A stretch of DNA of 15,731 nt from Firmicutes bacterium UBA5766 (GCA_002418775.1 DIEU01000043.1:1-15731), one strand, 5' to 3'. Shown: positions 1 through 6,937, counted from the first letter of the stretch. The notes: generated by a model from the sequence alone, not told the origin. Program-made: numbers and translations.

Positions 1-72
1 CCGAGAAGAATGAAGTCGCTCTGCTTCCAGCTGTGGGGATTCAATCTCTACGCGAATCAAGAGAACGGGCAT
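1..72 (-). CDS. 5' end of an unknown leftward gene (partial)
   Basis: The minus strand shows a GGAGGTG ribosome binding site (complement of 80-86), a 7-nt spacer and an ATG at 72-70. It is followed by 24 open codons to the window edge, beginning MPVLLIRVEIESPQ. The Shine-Dalgarno match and spacing are what support a real start. Too little is visible to name a family. It lies divergent from the helicase remnant whose start is at 257, so the 73-256 gap may hold promoters for both. No convincing promoter pair was seen there. Confidence 0.6.
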   Translation of the reverse strand, partial: MPVLLIRVEIESPQLEAERLHSSR

Positions 73-256
73 AACAAATCACCTCCAGTGGATGGCTTAC
101 AACTACCGCTGATTTCAGGCGTTAGCCGGATAAAAGGAAGCCGTGGTAATCGATCCGGATAATATCCAGTTTTGTTCTCAAAAGTGGTTTTGGAAAGGAC
201 GGATTAATTCTTATGCGATACAGTTTGAACCAGACAGGTCTAAGGAGGTATCGGAA

Positions 257-2010
257 ATGAATACATCAAATATGCAAGCTGACCGGTTACGGGAATTATT
301 AGAGTTTGCTCAACAATCCGCACTTCTTCGCGCAAGCCCAATTCCCGACATTGCCCGGTATGGGATTTTTCATGAGCATGAACACGCTATTGCAGACCTG
401 CCGGGGTTGGTTTTTAATAAAGGCACGGCTGACGACGAAGACGAGATATGGCTTGTGATCGAGCGTCTGCAAGAATCTCCCGCCCCGCAACCGGAGAGCA
501 TTTTATTAAAGACTTGGAGCGATATTCCAAACAGCCCGTTTAAAGAGCCAACTTTACGGTCTCATGTTGAAATTCAGACACTAATAAATATCGGCGCGCT
601 GCCATCCCGAAAAATAAATGCCGGCATTGATCCCAGGCAGCCTATGGCTTTTACCTCATTTGAGCGGAAGAAAACTGTCGAAGAACAATTTAAGGTATAT
701 ATCGAAAACGTCTGGAAACCGTGGGCGGCAGAAGAAAAACGTCGCCGGAAGACGATTTCTTTATATGCCAGGCTCTTTACCCTCAAGCAGCAGTTGGAAG
801 GCGGAATTGTTGACGCTCAAATAGAATTAGTTTGGGGCAGCGGTGTAGCGATATGGAACATGGCCGGAACTCGGGTCTTCCATCCGCTTGTAACCCGACT
901 TGTCGAGCTATCACTAAACGAGTCAACAATGGAAATTGAAGTTCGTCCGCGCGACATTGATCCACGGATTGAACTGGAGATTTATTCCGAGAAAGATTCA
1001 AGAAAAAACTTGAAGATAAAACCATTACACTGCCCCCGCCTGTAACTGCCATAGTTACAGACCCGGCCACAACGAATGAGGATGTGCTACTTCCGCCATT
1101 TCGCGGGGTCTCCACCATTTGTGGAAGCGCTGGACAAAGTGACGGCAGCAGGCCGGTTCAGGATTTGTTTTTTCCCATGCCTTTTAATGATGAACAAGTC
1201 CGCGTCGTCCAGTTGCTTGAATGCTCGGACGGGGTTGTAGTGCAGGGGCCGCCCGGAACCGGTAAAACTCATACTATCGGCAATATAATTTGTCATTATC
1301 TGGCATTGGGAAAGCGGGTGCTTGTCACATCCATGAAAGACCCGGCGCTTGTAATCTTGCAGGATAAGTTGCCCGCCGAAATTCGGCCGCTTGCCATCAG
1401 CTTGCTAACTAGCGAACAAGAGGGAATGAAGCAATTTATGTATGCAGTTGAGAAAATCGCTGCTGAAGTTCAACGGCTGGACAAGCTTTCTTTATCCCGT
1501 GAAATTACTCAGATAGAAAATTCAATCGATGCCTATCATGCCAAACTTGTCAAGATTGATAATCAAATTGGCGAATGGGCGGGCAAAAATCTCACTCCCA
1601 TTGAGCTTGACGGCGAGATTTTAAAGCCTCTTGAAGCCGCTGAAATTGTTATCAGAAACGAACAAACGGCCTCGTGGCTTGAGGATGCTATTTCCATAGG
1701 GACGGAATTCCGCCCGCGTTTTAGCGATTCCGGTATCGTCAGGCTCAGGGATGCTAGGCGAGCGCTTTTAAATGACCTTGATTATCTGGGTGTCACTCTC
1801 CCTCTGATTTCAGCTTTTCCTGATGCCCGGGAACTTATACGGGCTCATCAAGACCTTGCTCGCGCCGCAGAACTTCAGTCGCAGGTCGATTCGGGTAAAG
1901 TGACTCCTCTGGCAGACTCGTCAAAACAAACATTCGATGCCGCACAAAGTCTGTTGTCTCAGATATCAAACTTGAAACTTCTCTATCAGTTTATTCAAAA
2001 CAACGATGAT
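257..2010 (+). pseudogene. AAA/SF1-type DNA helicase remnant (frameshifted, 3' truncated)
   Basis: This is the N-terminal part of a large P-loop helicase of the DNA2/UPF1-like AAA_11 type. ATG 257 is chosen because AAGGAGGT (242-249) sits 7 nt upstream; the frame stays open further 5' without a ribosome site. The Walker A GPPGTGKTHT is encoded near 1250-1275, followed by the segments SMKDPAL and LLTSEQEGMKQF, which I associate with this helicase group. The reading frame is broken. Frame 2 (257-~1005) must move to frame 1 near an A6 run at 1003-1008. The family-like segment FVEALDKVTAAG lies in frame 2 (about 1118-1153), between frame-1 segments, so two more compensating shifts sit near GGGG 1105-1108 and near 1150. 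Helicase-like sequence continues in frame 1 until about 1990-2030, where it changes without a stop into S8 peptidase sequence. Walker B and the C-terminal RecA domain are missing, so no active helicase can be made. The 3' boundary is approximate. Confidence 0.75.
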
Positions 2011-2995
2011 TTAAATGCTGCGTTAAATTACCCGGATGCTCAATTAACCGATTCCGTTCACGATCCTGGACAGGCTTGGAATGTTTTGACTGTTGGAGCC
2101 TACACGGAACTGGACGAAATCAGGGATTCGACGCTAAATGGTTTTAACCCTATTGCGTGTTCGGGAGGGCTCTCTCCGTTCACAACAACATCCCTTACAT
2201 GGGAGAACAGATGGCCAATCAAGCCTGAGATCGTGATGGAGGGTGGTAATCTGGCTCATGATGGCCAGGGTTTTTATGATGAAGGCGATGATCTTTCTCT
2301 TCTTTCTACGTATCGTGATCCGGCAACATCTTACTTTTATAGTTTCAATATAACCAGCGCATCTACGGCCCTGGCAGCATGGTTAGCCTCCCGGATTCAA
2401 AAAGAATATCCAGACATCTGGCCGGAAACCATCCGAGCCCTGATGGTACATTCAGCGGAATGATATTTATGAATTACCCTGGCCAAAAGAAGCATTAGTG
2501 GCGTTACCGGATAACGTACAGGTACAAATGCGTGTTACCCTCTCCTATTTTATTGAACCCGGTCCGGGGGAAATTGGCTGGCAGGATCGCTACCGCTATG
2601 CCTCCCATGCGCTGCGCTTTGATGTAAAATCTCCAAATGAAAGGGCAAATGATTTTACCAGGCGGATTAATGCTGCGGTCCGCTCTGAGGAAGAAGGGCA
2701 TCCCGGAACACAGAGCGCATCGGATCATTGGGTAATAGGGGCCAACGGACGGAATAAAGGTTCTATCCATTCGGATATATGGCAGGGTACGGCTGCAGAA
2801 CTTGCTGCTTCAAACGTGATCGCCGTTTATCCTGTTATTGGATGGTGGCGAGAAAGAGCTTACCTGGGCCGGTGGAACCGCCGAAGCCGCTACAGTTTAA
2901 TTGTTTCGATCACAACAACGGAGGAAAACATAGATATTTACACCCCTGTGGCTAATAAACTTGGTATTTCGGTACCAGTAGCTATTAATGTCTAA
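2011..2995 (+). pseudogene. S8 (subtilisin-like) peptidase remnant, C-terminal half
   Basis: From about 2020 the frame reads NYPDAQLTDSVHDPGQAWN, then LTVGAYTE, PEIVMEGGN and, after the active-serine region, PDIWPETIRALMVHSAE. I recognise this as the second half of a large S8 peptidase. The N-terminal half, with the catalytic Asp and His, is absent. The usual Gly-Thr-Ser around the nucleophile reads Ile-Thr-Ser (Ile codon 2350-2352, Ser codon 2356-2358). The frame stops at 2461-2463 straight after HSAE, but the next frame continues as YELPWPKEALVAL, then MRVTLSYFIEP, SDIWQGTAAELAA, VYPVIGWWRER and IYTPVANK, ending at 2993-2995. Homologues normally have a helical stretch of tens of residues between HSAEW and LPWP, so an internal deletion plus frameshift is inferred. 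The GTG at 2498 is not a real start. The fragment is in frame with the upstream helicase remnant, but both are clearly non-functional in their original roles. Confidence 0.8.
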
Positions 2996-3011
2996 TTAAT
3001 AAGTTGTTTCA

Positions 3012-3170
3012 ATGAAAAACATCTTGGGAATGTTGCAGGAACAGGATGTGCTCATCGAGTCCGCTGTCATTCTGCTGCCGCACCAGACCAGGGCCTTGTC
3101 CAGCGCAATCGCCAGTAATCGCGTGCGCTACATCCTGACGGACGAGGTGGGTCCGGGCAATTCCTTAAAA
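3012..3170 (+). pseudogene. SNF2-type helicase N-terminal remnant
   Basis: The first ~52 codons after ATG 3012 contain LLPHQTRALSSAIASN, then VRYILTDEVGPGNS. This matches the Q-motif/Walker A entry of SNF2-like helicases, usually LLPHQ...RYLLADEVGLGKTIEAG. The GLGKT core has become GPGNS, so the lysine that binds ATP phosphates is lost. After codon ~53 the sequence no longer resembles the family; the frame ends at 3260 inside the toxin-antitoxin promoter. No ribosome site precedes ATG 3012. It follows the S8 remnant by 16 bp in the same direction, which suggests that helicase, peptidase and SNF2 helicase once formed one operon. Family assignment rests on a short motif. Confidence 0.6.
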
Positions 3171-3221
3171 TCTTTTTATCCTCTGATTGCCAATATAAAT
3201 AGTGCTTTTATCAAAAAGGCC

Positions 3222-3250
3222 TTGATTATTGTAGCCACAGTAGTTATAAT
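3222..3250 (+). promoter_or_regulatory. Sigma-A-type promoter of the toxin-antitoxin pair
   Basis: TTGATT (3222-3227), a 17-bp spacer and a perfect TATAAT (3245-3250). The predicted start is about 3257, 36 nt before the antitoxin ATG. It lies where SNF2 similarity has ended. Confidence 0.7.
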
Positions 3251-3273
3251 CTGCTTGTAACTACTATAGTTAC
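3239..3273. promoter_or_regulatory. Palindromic operator candidate for the antitoxin
   Basis: GTAACTA (3257-3263) and TAGTTAC (3267-3273) form a perfect 7-bp inverted repeat with a 3-nt spacer at the predicted transcription start. A further copy of the half-site, TAGTTA (3241-3246), overlaps the -10 box; extended to AGTAGTTA (3239-3246) it is the exact reverse complement of TAACTACT (3258-3265). Three half-sites over the core promoter fit the autorepression typical of Phd/YefM antitoxins. Binding is inferred. Confidence 0.55.
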
Positions 3274-3292
3274 CTTGATGGAGGGATTGGGT

Positions 3293-3580
3293 ATGAGACC
3301 TGTAAGTATTGGTATCCGTGACGCTAAAATAAATCTCAGCAAACTGCTCAAGGATGTCCAAAAAGGAGCGGAAATTATTATTACCGACCGCAACAAGCCT
3401 GTGGGCAGAATTGTTCCGGTTTCTGCGGTAGAGGATCTTCCCCTTGCCGGGCGCGTAGCAAGCATGGAGAGAGAGGGCTTGATCCAATCTGTAAAAAGGA
3501 AAAAGGCGAGAAATTTACCTCTTCCTTTGCCCCTGCCGGATGAAGCGGCCCGTAAAATGTTGGAGGAGGACAGAGGTTAG
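3293..3580 (+). CDS. Phd/YefM-family antitoxin
   Basis: This 95-residue protein begins MRPVSIGIRDAKINLSKLLKDV and continues with IIITDRNKPVGRIVPV. That is the compact N-terminal Phd/YefM fold, which forms DNA-binding dimers, followed by a charged tail that would cover the toxin. ATG 3293 is preferred over in-frame TTG 3275 because GGAGGGA (3280-3286) is 6 nt upstream. The stop TAG (3578-3580) overlaps the toxin GTG by one base, so translation is probably coupled. Expected role: neutralise the PIN toxin and, with it, repress the promoter at 3222. The coding frame is intact, unlike the remnants upstream. Confidence 0.85.
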   Translation: MRPVSIGIRDAKINLSKLLKDVQKGAEIIITDRNKPVGRIVPVSAVEDLPLAGRVASMEREGLIQSVKRKKARNLPLPLPLPDEAARKMLEEDRG

Positions 3581-4029
3581 TGCATAGTAATAATTCCGTT
3601 GTCGTATATTGGGATGCTTCGGCCGTTTTGTCCGCTCTTTTCAAGGATAAGTACAGTGAAGAGGCGATAAACTGGTCACGCCGGGAAGATGTCCATCTTA
3701 TTTCTTCTCTTTCTTGCGCCGAGGTTTATGCGGTTATATCCCGCATAAGGCGTGAAGGACTACTGGCCGGCGTGCTTATAAATGCCGCTTATGAATCCCT
3801 GGAAGAAGGCCCATGGAGGCGCTTATACTTAATGCCGGATTGGAATGATTTTAAAGTCTTATCTCAGAAATGGCCGCTGCGGGGCGCCGACTTATGGTAC
3901 CTGGCCACTGCAAAAATGTTACAAAAAAGAATCCCGGAATCTTACTTATTGACTTTCGACAACAGATTGATGACTGCAGCGGTGGGTGAAGGTTTGCATG
4001 GAAGCGTGATTTCTTTTCCAGGGGTTTAG
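3580..4029 (+). CDS. PIN-domain (VapC-type) toxin, probable RNase
   Basis: This 149-residue protein has the PIN-domain acidic set: Asp12 in YWDASA, Glu48 in SCAEVYA, Asp104 in RGADLWYLATAK and Asp127 in LLTFDNRL. These would bind Mg2+/Mn2+ for single-stranded RNA cleavage. VapC family toxins usually cut tRNA, rRNA or mRNA; the target here cannot be read from sequence. The GTG start (3580-3582) overlaps the antitoxin stop as TAGTG, and GGAGGAGG (3562-3569) supplies the ribosome site. All four acidic residues and a normal length suggest an active toxin. It may persist here because loss of the pair is costly, next to a decaying locus. Confidence 0.88.
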   Translation: MHSNNSVVVYWDASAVLSALFKDKYSEEAINWSRREDVHLISSLSCAEVYAVISRIRREGLLAGVLINAAYESLEEGPWRRLYLMPDWNDFKVLSQKWPLRGADLWYLATAKMLQKRIPESYLLTFDNRLMTAAVGEGLHGSVISFPGV

Positions 4030-4042
4030 ATTGACTGAAACC

Positions 4043-4071
4043 TTTTCAATTAAACCGGAATATGGTATTAT
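4043..4071 (+). promoter_or_regulatory. Candidate promoter for the EFR1-type gene
   Basis: TTTCAA (4044-4049), a 16-bp spacer and TATTAT (4066-4071), lying between the toxin stop and the GGGAGGG ribosome site at 4102-4108. The -35 box is only a partial match. Confidence 0.35.
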
Positions 4072-4129
4072 TTTTCTTTGACAGAGTTTAATTAATTAAC
4101 CGGGAGGGATTACTTCGCGCCAGATTAAT

Positions 4130-4933
4130 GTGATGTATTTTAGTCCTACCGGTACGACGAAAAAAGTGGCAACCGGAATAGCCGAAAAGATCGCTCAACT
4201 GGCGGATGGGGAAATACCGGTAAAGATTATTAATTTTACCCTGCCGCAAGCAAGAAAAGAGCCGCTGGCTTTTACCGGAGAAGATCTTGTCCTTCTGGGG
4301 GTTCCGGTCATCGCCGGAAGGGTTCCCAACGTATTGCTCAAGTATTTAAAATCAATTTCCGGTCACGGCGCCCTGGCCGTCGCCATTGTCCTTTACGGGA
4401 ACCGGAATTACGACGATGCTTTAATCGAATTAAAAGACATCCTCGAGGAAGACGGTTTTAAAGTTATTGCCGGGGCCGCCTTTATTGGAGAACATTCTTT
4501 TTCCAAAATTCTCGCCCAGGGCCGGCCCGATGAAAAAGACATGGCGATCACAGAAGATTTTGCCCGGCAAATATATGCCAAGGTTACCACGCCGGATCAC
4601 CTTTCAAACGCAATAACTGTTAAGGGGCAAAAGCCTTACCGGTATTATTACATGCCCAAGGATAAAAATGGGAACCCGGTGGATATGCGGAAAATCACCC
4701 CGAAAACAAACAGCAACTGCACACGGTGTTTAATTTGTGTGGATCTCTGCCCCATGGGCTCCATTGATCGTGATGATGTATCCAAATTTAACGGCATCTG
4801 TATTCGTTGCTGTTCATGCATTAAAAACTGCCCGGTTGAGGGCAGATACTTTGATGATGAAAATCTCCTCAGGCATAAAAATGAATTGGAAATCCAGTAC
4901 GCCGACCGCAAAGAACCGGAATTGTTTGTGTAA
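4130..4933 (+). CDS. EFR1-type flavodoxin / 2x[4Fe-4S] ferredoxin protein
   Basis: An N-terminal flavodoxin domain (FMN phosphate loop SPTGTT at residues 5-10, GVPVIAGRVPN near 58-67, VLYGNRNYDD near 88-96) is joined to a C-terminal dicluster ferredoxin. Cysteines 197/200/203/207 and 224/227/230/234 form two CxxCxxCxxxCP motifs. The protein should be a cytoplasmic electron carrier with FMN and two [4Fe-4S] clusters; partners are not evident from the neighbours. The start is doubtful. The strong GGGAGGG site (4102-4108) is 21 nt from GTG 4130, too far, while no ATG/GTG/TTG lies at the right distance. The frame is open upstream and encodes RQINV, which would complete the first beta strand. Codon 4115-4117 is TCG, where a TTG would be ideal. 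Either a rare start is used or the start codon has been lost. Confidence 0.82.
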   Translation: MMYFSPTGTTKKVATGIAEKIAQLADGEIPVKIINFTLPQARKEPLAFTGEDLVLLGVPVIAGRVPNVLLKYLKSISGHGALAVAIVLYGNRNYDDALIELKDILEEDGFKVIAGAAFIGEHSFSKILAQGRPDEKDMAITEDFARQIYAKVTTPDHLSNAITVKGQKPYRYYYMPKDKNGNPVDMRKITPKTNSNCTRCLICVDLCPMGSIDRDDVSKFNGICIRCCSCIKNCPVEGRYFDDENLLRHKNELEIQYADRKEPELFV

Positions 4934-4982
4934 AAAGTATGGCCGAAGAAATACTCTTCCCGGTGGCTGTTCCAACCAAAAG

Positions 4983-5424
4983 GATCGTGTCAGGATCGGA
5001 GTAGAGCCGCGGACAATCTTAAGCGGTAGATCTCTTTTCCCCGGCATTTGTAAACCTTGGCTCCGGAAGAACTGGCGCCTGTGCGCATGGGCGCGCCATC
5101 TTTTAAGACCAGAAGGTTTTTGGGAATAAGGCCCTTTTCTACCGATTGGACCACAAAACCGCGGGCAAACAACTCCTGGATGAGCCTTTCGGGTCGTCTC
5201 TCAAAAGTTCGTTCCTGCAAGGCCCGATCCACCAATCTTTTGATGACACCTGGGTGTTTGGGCGCCATCTTTTCCCCGCGATCAGACATCACTACCAAAG
5301 GACGCAGTATATCGGTGGGGTCAGTGGCCGGTTTTCCTTGATCAGAAGCATACATGCCGGTCAAATAAAATCGCGAAGGGGTGTCCAAGTTGAGTAAATA
5401 AGCTTTGTTAATCACTTCAACCCA
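4983..5424 (-). pseudogene. Degraded insertion-sequence transposase remnant
   Basis: Read leftward from about 5424 the frame gives INKAYLLNLDTPSRFYLTGM, GKPATDPTDILRPLV, HPGVIKRLVDRALQERTF, RRPERLIQELFARG, KDGAPMRTGASSSGAK and KEIYR. These are segments of a DDE-type transposase found in Clostridia and archaea that I recognise by pattern, not by search. Between LVVMSDRG and MAPKHPG a stretch of tens of residues appears deleted. After KEIYR the frame shifts by one near 5019-5023, and the next frame continues DCPRLYSDPDTI down to about 4983, where homology ends. N-terminal start, C-terminus and terminal inverted repeats are not recognisable. It ends about 50 bp beyond the EFR1-type gene's stop. 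The open frame continues past 5424 only because it is antisense to the DctP fragment. Confidence 0.65.
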
Positions 5425-5435
5425 GGAAGCATATG

Positions 5436-5664
5436 ACGTAGGCATTAAAGGTCCCCTGCGGGCCAAAATCGACGCGGAGTTCGAAAAGAAAGGCATTAAA
5501 ATGCTGGCCTGGCTGCCCTGGCATATCGAAGACTTTGCTTTTTTGAGCGCCAAAGAGGTTAAAGTTCCCGCCGATATGAAAGGACTGACAGTGCGGGCGA
5601 CCATGCCCGAGGATGTAGCCTGGTATCGAAAGTGGGGAGTCAAACCTTCTTACATAAGTGGCTC
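5436..5664 (+). pseudogene. TRAP-transporter solute-binding protein (DctP) fragment
   Basis: The plus strand encodes about 75 residues, including GIKGPLRAKIDAEFEKKGIK, MLAWLPWHIEDFAFLSAKEV, PADMKGLTVRATMPEDVAWY and KWGVKPSYISGS. This is the middle of a DctP-type periplasmic (lipoprotein-anchored) substrate-binding protein of a TRAP transporter, normally around 330-350 residues. The signal peptide, N-terminal lobe and C-terminal half are absent, and no dctQ/dctM genes are nearby. The fragment abuts the transposase remnant at its 5' side and turns into unrelated sequence at its 3' side near 5664, so it looks like a piece stranded by insertion and deletion. Confidence 0.7.
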
Positions 5665-5678
5665 CGCACCTTTTCTTC

Positions 5679-5712
5679 CTTCAAGCGCTCCAGTACAACC
5701 TGTACTTTGAAG
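5679..5712. repeat. Interrupted inverted repeat at the edge of the scar
   Basis: AGTACA (5692-5697) and TGTACT (5701-5706) form a perfect stem with a 3-nt loop. The outer arms CTTCAA (5679-5684) and TTGAAG (5707-5712) also pair, leaving a 7-nt bulge on one side. It sits just 3' of fba on the minus strand but has no T run, so it is not a convincing rho-independent terminator. It may be an end of the lost mobile element. Confidence 0.5.
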
Positions 5713-5718
5713 TATTGC

Positions 5719-6645
5719 TTAGAGCTGATTGCTGCAGTTTAAGACGTTCCTGATCTTGTGCTTGACCATGTTCATAATGGCTTCTCTAGCTGGCCTGAGA
5801 TATTGACGGGGATCAAAATCACTAGGGTTTTTGGCAAAATGCTCCCGGATGGAAGCCGTCATGGCCAGGCGGAGATCGGTATCAATATTTATTTTGCATA
5901 CTCCCATAGTCCCGGCCTTTCTGAGCATTTCTTCGGGAACGCCCTGGGCTCCCTTGATCTCTCCCCCGTATTGATTGCATTTGGCCACAAATTCCGGCAG
6001 CACGGTGGATGCGCCATGCAAAACCAGGGGATAGCCGGGGAGCAGAGAGGCTATTTTTTCCAGGCGGGCGAAATCAAGCTTGGCTTCTCCTTTAAACTTA
6101 TAGGCTCCATGGCTGGTGCCAATCGCGATGGCAAGGGAATCGCAGCCTGATTTTTGGACAAATTCGATGGCCTGGTCAGGATCAGTATAGCTGGAATCCT
6201 TAGCACTGACATTCACATCATCCTCGACACCGGCCAGCCGCCCTAACTCGGCTTCTACCGTTACACCCTTGGCATGGGCATACTCCACGACCTTTTTGGT
6301 TAAGGCAATATTTTCTGCAAAAGGCAGCTTTGAACCGTCGATCATAACCGATGTAAAACCACCGTCAACACAGGACTTGCAAATCTCAAAATCCTCCCCG
6401 TGGTCCAGGTGCAGACAAATTGACAAGCCGCTGTCCTCTACGGCGGCCTCGACCAATTTCATTAAGTAAATATGTTTGGCGTATTTCCGGGCTCCAGCCG
6501 AAACCTGCAAAATCAAAGGGGCTTGTTCTTCCTTAGCCGCATCAACAATTCCCTGGATAATTTCCATGTTGTTGACATTAAACGCTCCGACGGCGCATTT
6601 CCCATAGACTTTTTTAAACATTTCAGTTGAAGTTACCAGCGGCAT
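5719..6645 (-). CDS. fba: Class II (zinc) fructose-1,6-bisphosphate aldolase
   Basis: This 308-residue cytoplasmic enzyme reversibly cleaves fructose-1,6-bisphosphate to dihydroxyacetone phosphate and glyceraldehyde-3-phosphate. Class II hallmarks are present: HLDHG (Asp81 general acid, His82 zinc ligand), EAELGRLAG (131-139), GTSHGAYKF (176-184, His179), LHGAST (His210) and KINIDTD (251-257), which binds substrate. The ATG at 6645 is chosen over the upstream in-frame start at 6672 because AAAGGAGGAAAAAGT immediately precedes it and conserved sequence begins MPLVTSTEMF. Length matches the ~305-residue subgroup. It is divergent from fbp, so the pair covers consecutive gluconeogenic steps. No clear terminator follows its stop. 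It could also act on tagatose-bisphosphate, but the neighbour favours fructose. Confidence 0.95.
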   Translation of the reverse strand: MPLVTSTEMFKKVYGKCAVGAFNVNNMEIIQGIVDAAKEEQAPLILQVSAGARKYAKHIYLMKLVEAAVEDSGLSICLHLDHGEDFEICKSCVDGGFTSVMIDGSKLPFAENIALTKKVVEYAHAKGVTVEAELGRLAGVEDDVNVSAKDSSYTDPDQAIEFVQKSGCDSLAIAIGTSHGAYKFKGEAKLDFARLEKIASLLPGYPLVLHGASTVLPEFVAKCNQYGGEIKGAQGVPEEMLRKAGTMGVCKINIDTDLRLAMTASIREHFAKNPSDFDPRQYLRPAREAIMNMVKHKIRNVLNCSNQL

Positions 6646-6678
6646 ACTTTTTCCTCCTTTTTTTGTGTGCATATTACT

Positions 6679-6706
6679 ATTATAGAAGTTTTCTCTATTG
6701 TTTCAA
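6679..6706 (-). promoter_or_regulatory. Promoter of fba
   Basis: On the minus strand TTGAAA (complement of 6701-6706), a 16-bp spacer and a perfect TATAAT (complement of 6679-6684). The predicted start is near 6672, giving a leader of about 27 nt that contains the AAAGGAGG site. Confidence 0.7.
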
Positions 6707-6720
6707 GCTTATCCTCCAAG

Positions 6721-6755
6721 ATTTCGTATTTTGTTAATTTCGTATTTTGTTAATT
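6721..6755. repeat. Perfect 16-bp tandem duplication in the fba-fbp control region
   Basis: The 16-mer ATTTCGTATTTTGTTA occurs at 6721-6736 and again directly at 6737-6752, followed by ATT, the first three bases of a third copy. The copies lie 15-50 bp upstream of the fba -35 box and about 190 bp upstream of fbp. A third GTTAAT is at 6776-6781. Possible regulator sites or an AT-rich upstream element; function is not known. Confidence 0.85.
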
Positions 6756-6913
6756 ATGAAAAATATTCTTTATCTGTTAATCATTAAAGGAAGATGAAGT
6801 TTTTAAGAGAATAGTTATTTATAAGACTATGCCTTGCCGAAATACCCGGGCGAAATAATGGCAATGGCTTTTCGTCTTCAAGTATTACTTACATCTTTGA
6901 TTTTTATGCCCCA

Positions 6914-6937
6914 CTCCGGGAGCATTATACGGAGGGT
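6914..6937 (+). promoter_or_regulatory. Possible ribosome-site-masking hairpin before fbp
   Basis: CTCCG (6914-6918) can pair with CGGAG (6930-6934), which includes the first half of the fbp ribosome site GGAGGG (6931-6936), leaving an 11-nt loop. The stem is short, so it may be coincidental. The rest of the 6756-6913 leader shows no strong promoter; a TATAAG at 6820-6825 lacks a good -35 box. Confidence 0.3.

Noticed and set aside
1003..1008. Possible programmed frameshift at the A6 run in the helicase gene
   Set aside because: Further frameshifts and a truncating fusion follow, so mutation or sequence error is more likely than programmed recoding.
2498..2995. Separate 165-residue gene starting at GTG 2498
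   Set aside because: The S8 similarity runs continuously upstream of that codon in the same frame, and no ribosome site precedes it; it is the 3' end of the broken peptidase.
4990..5643. Intact 217-residue leftward gene
   Set aside because: Its first ~73 codons are antisense to the DctP fragment, and the rest is transposase sequence with a deletion and a frameshift.
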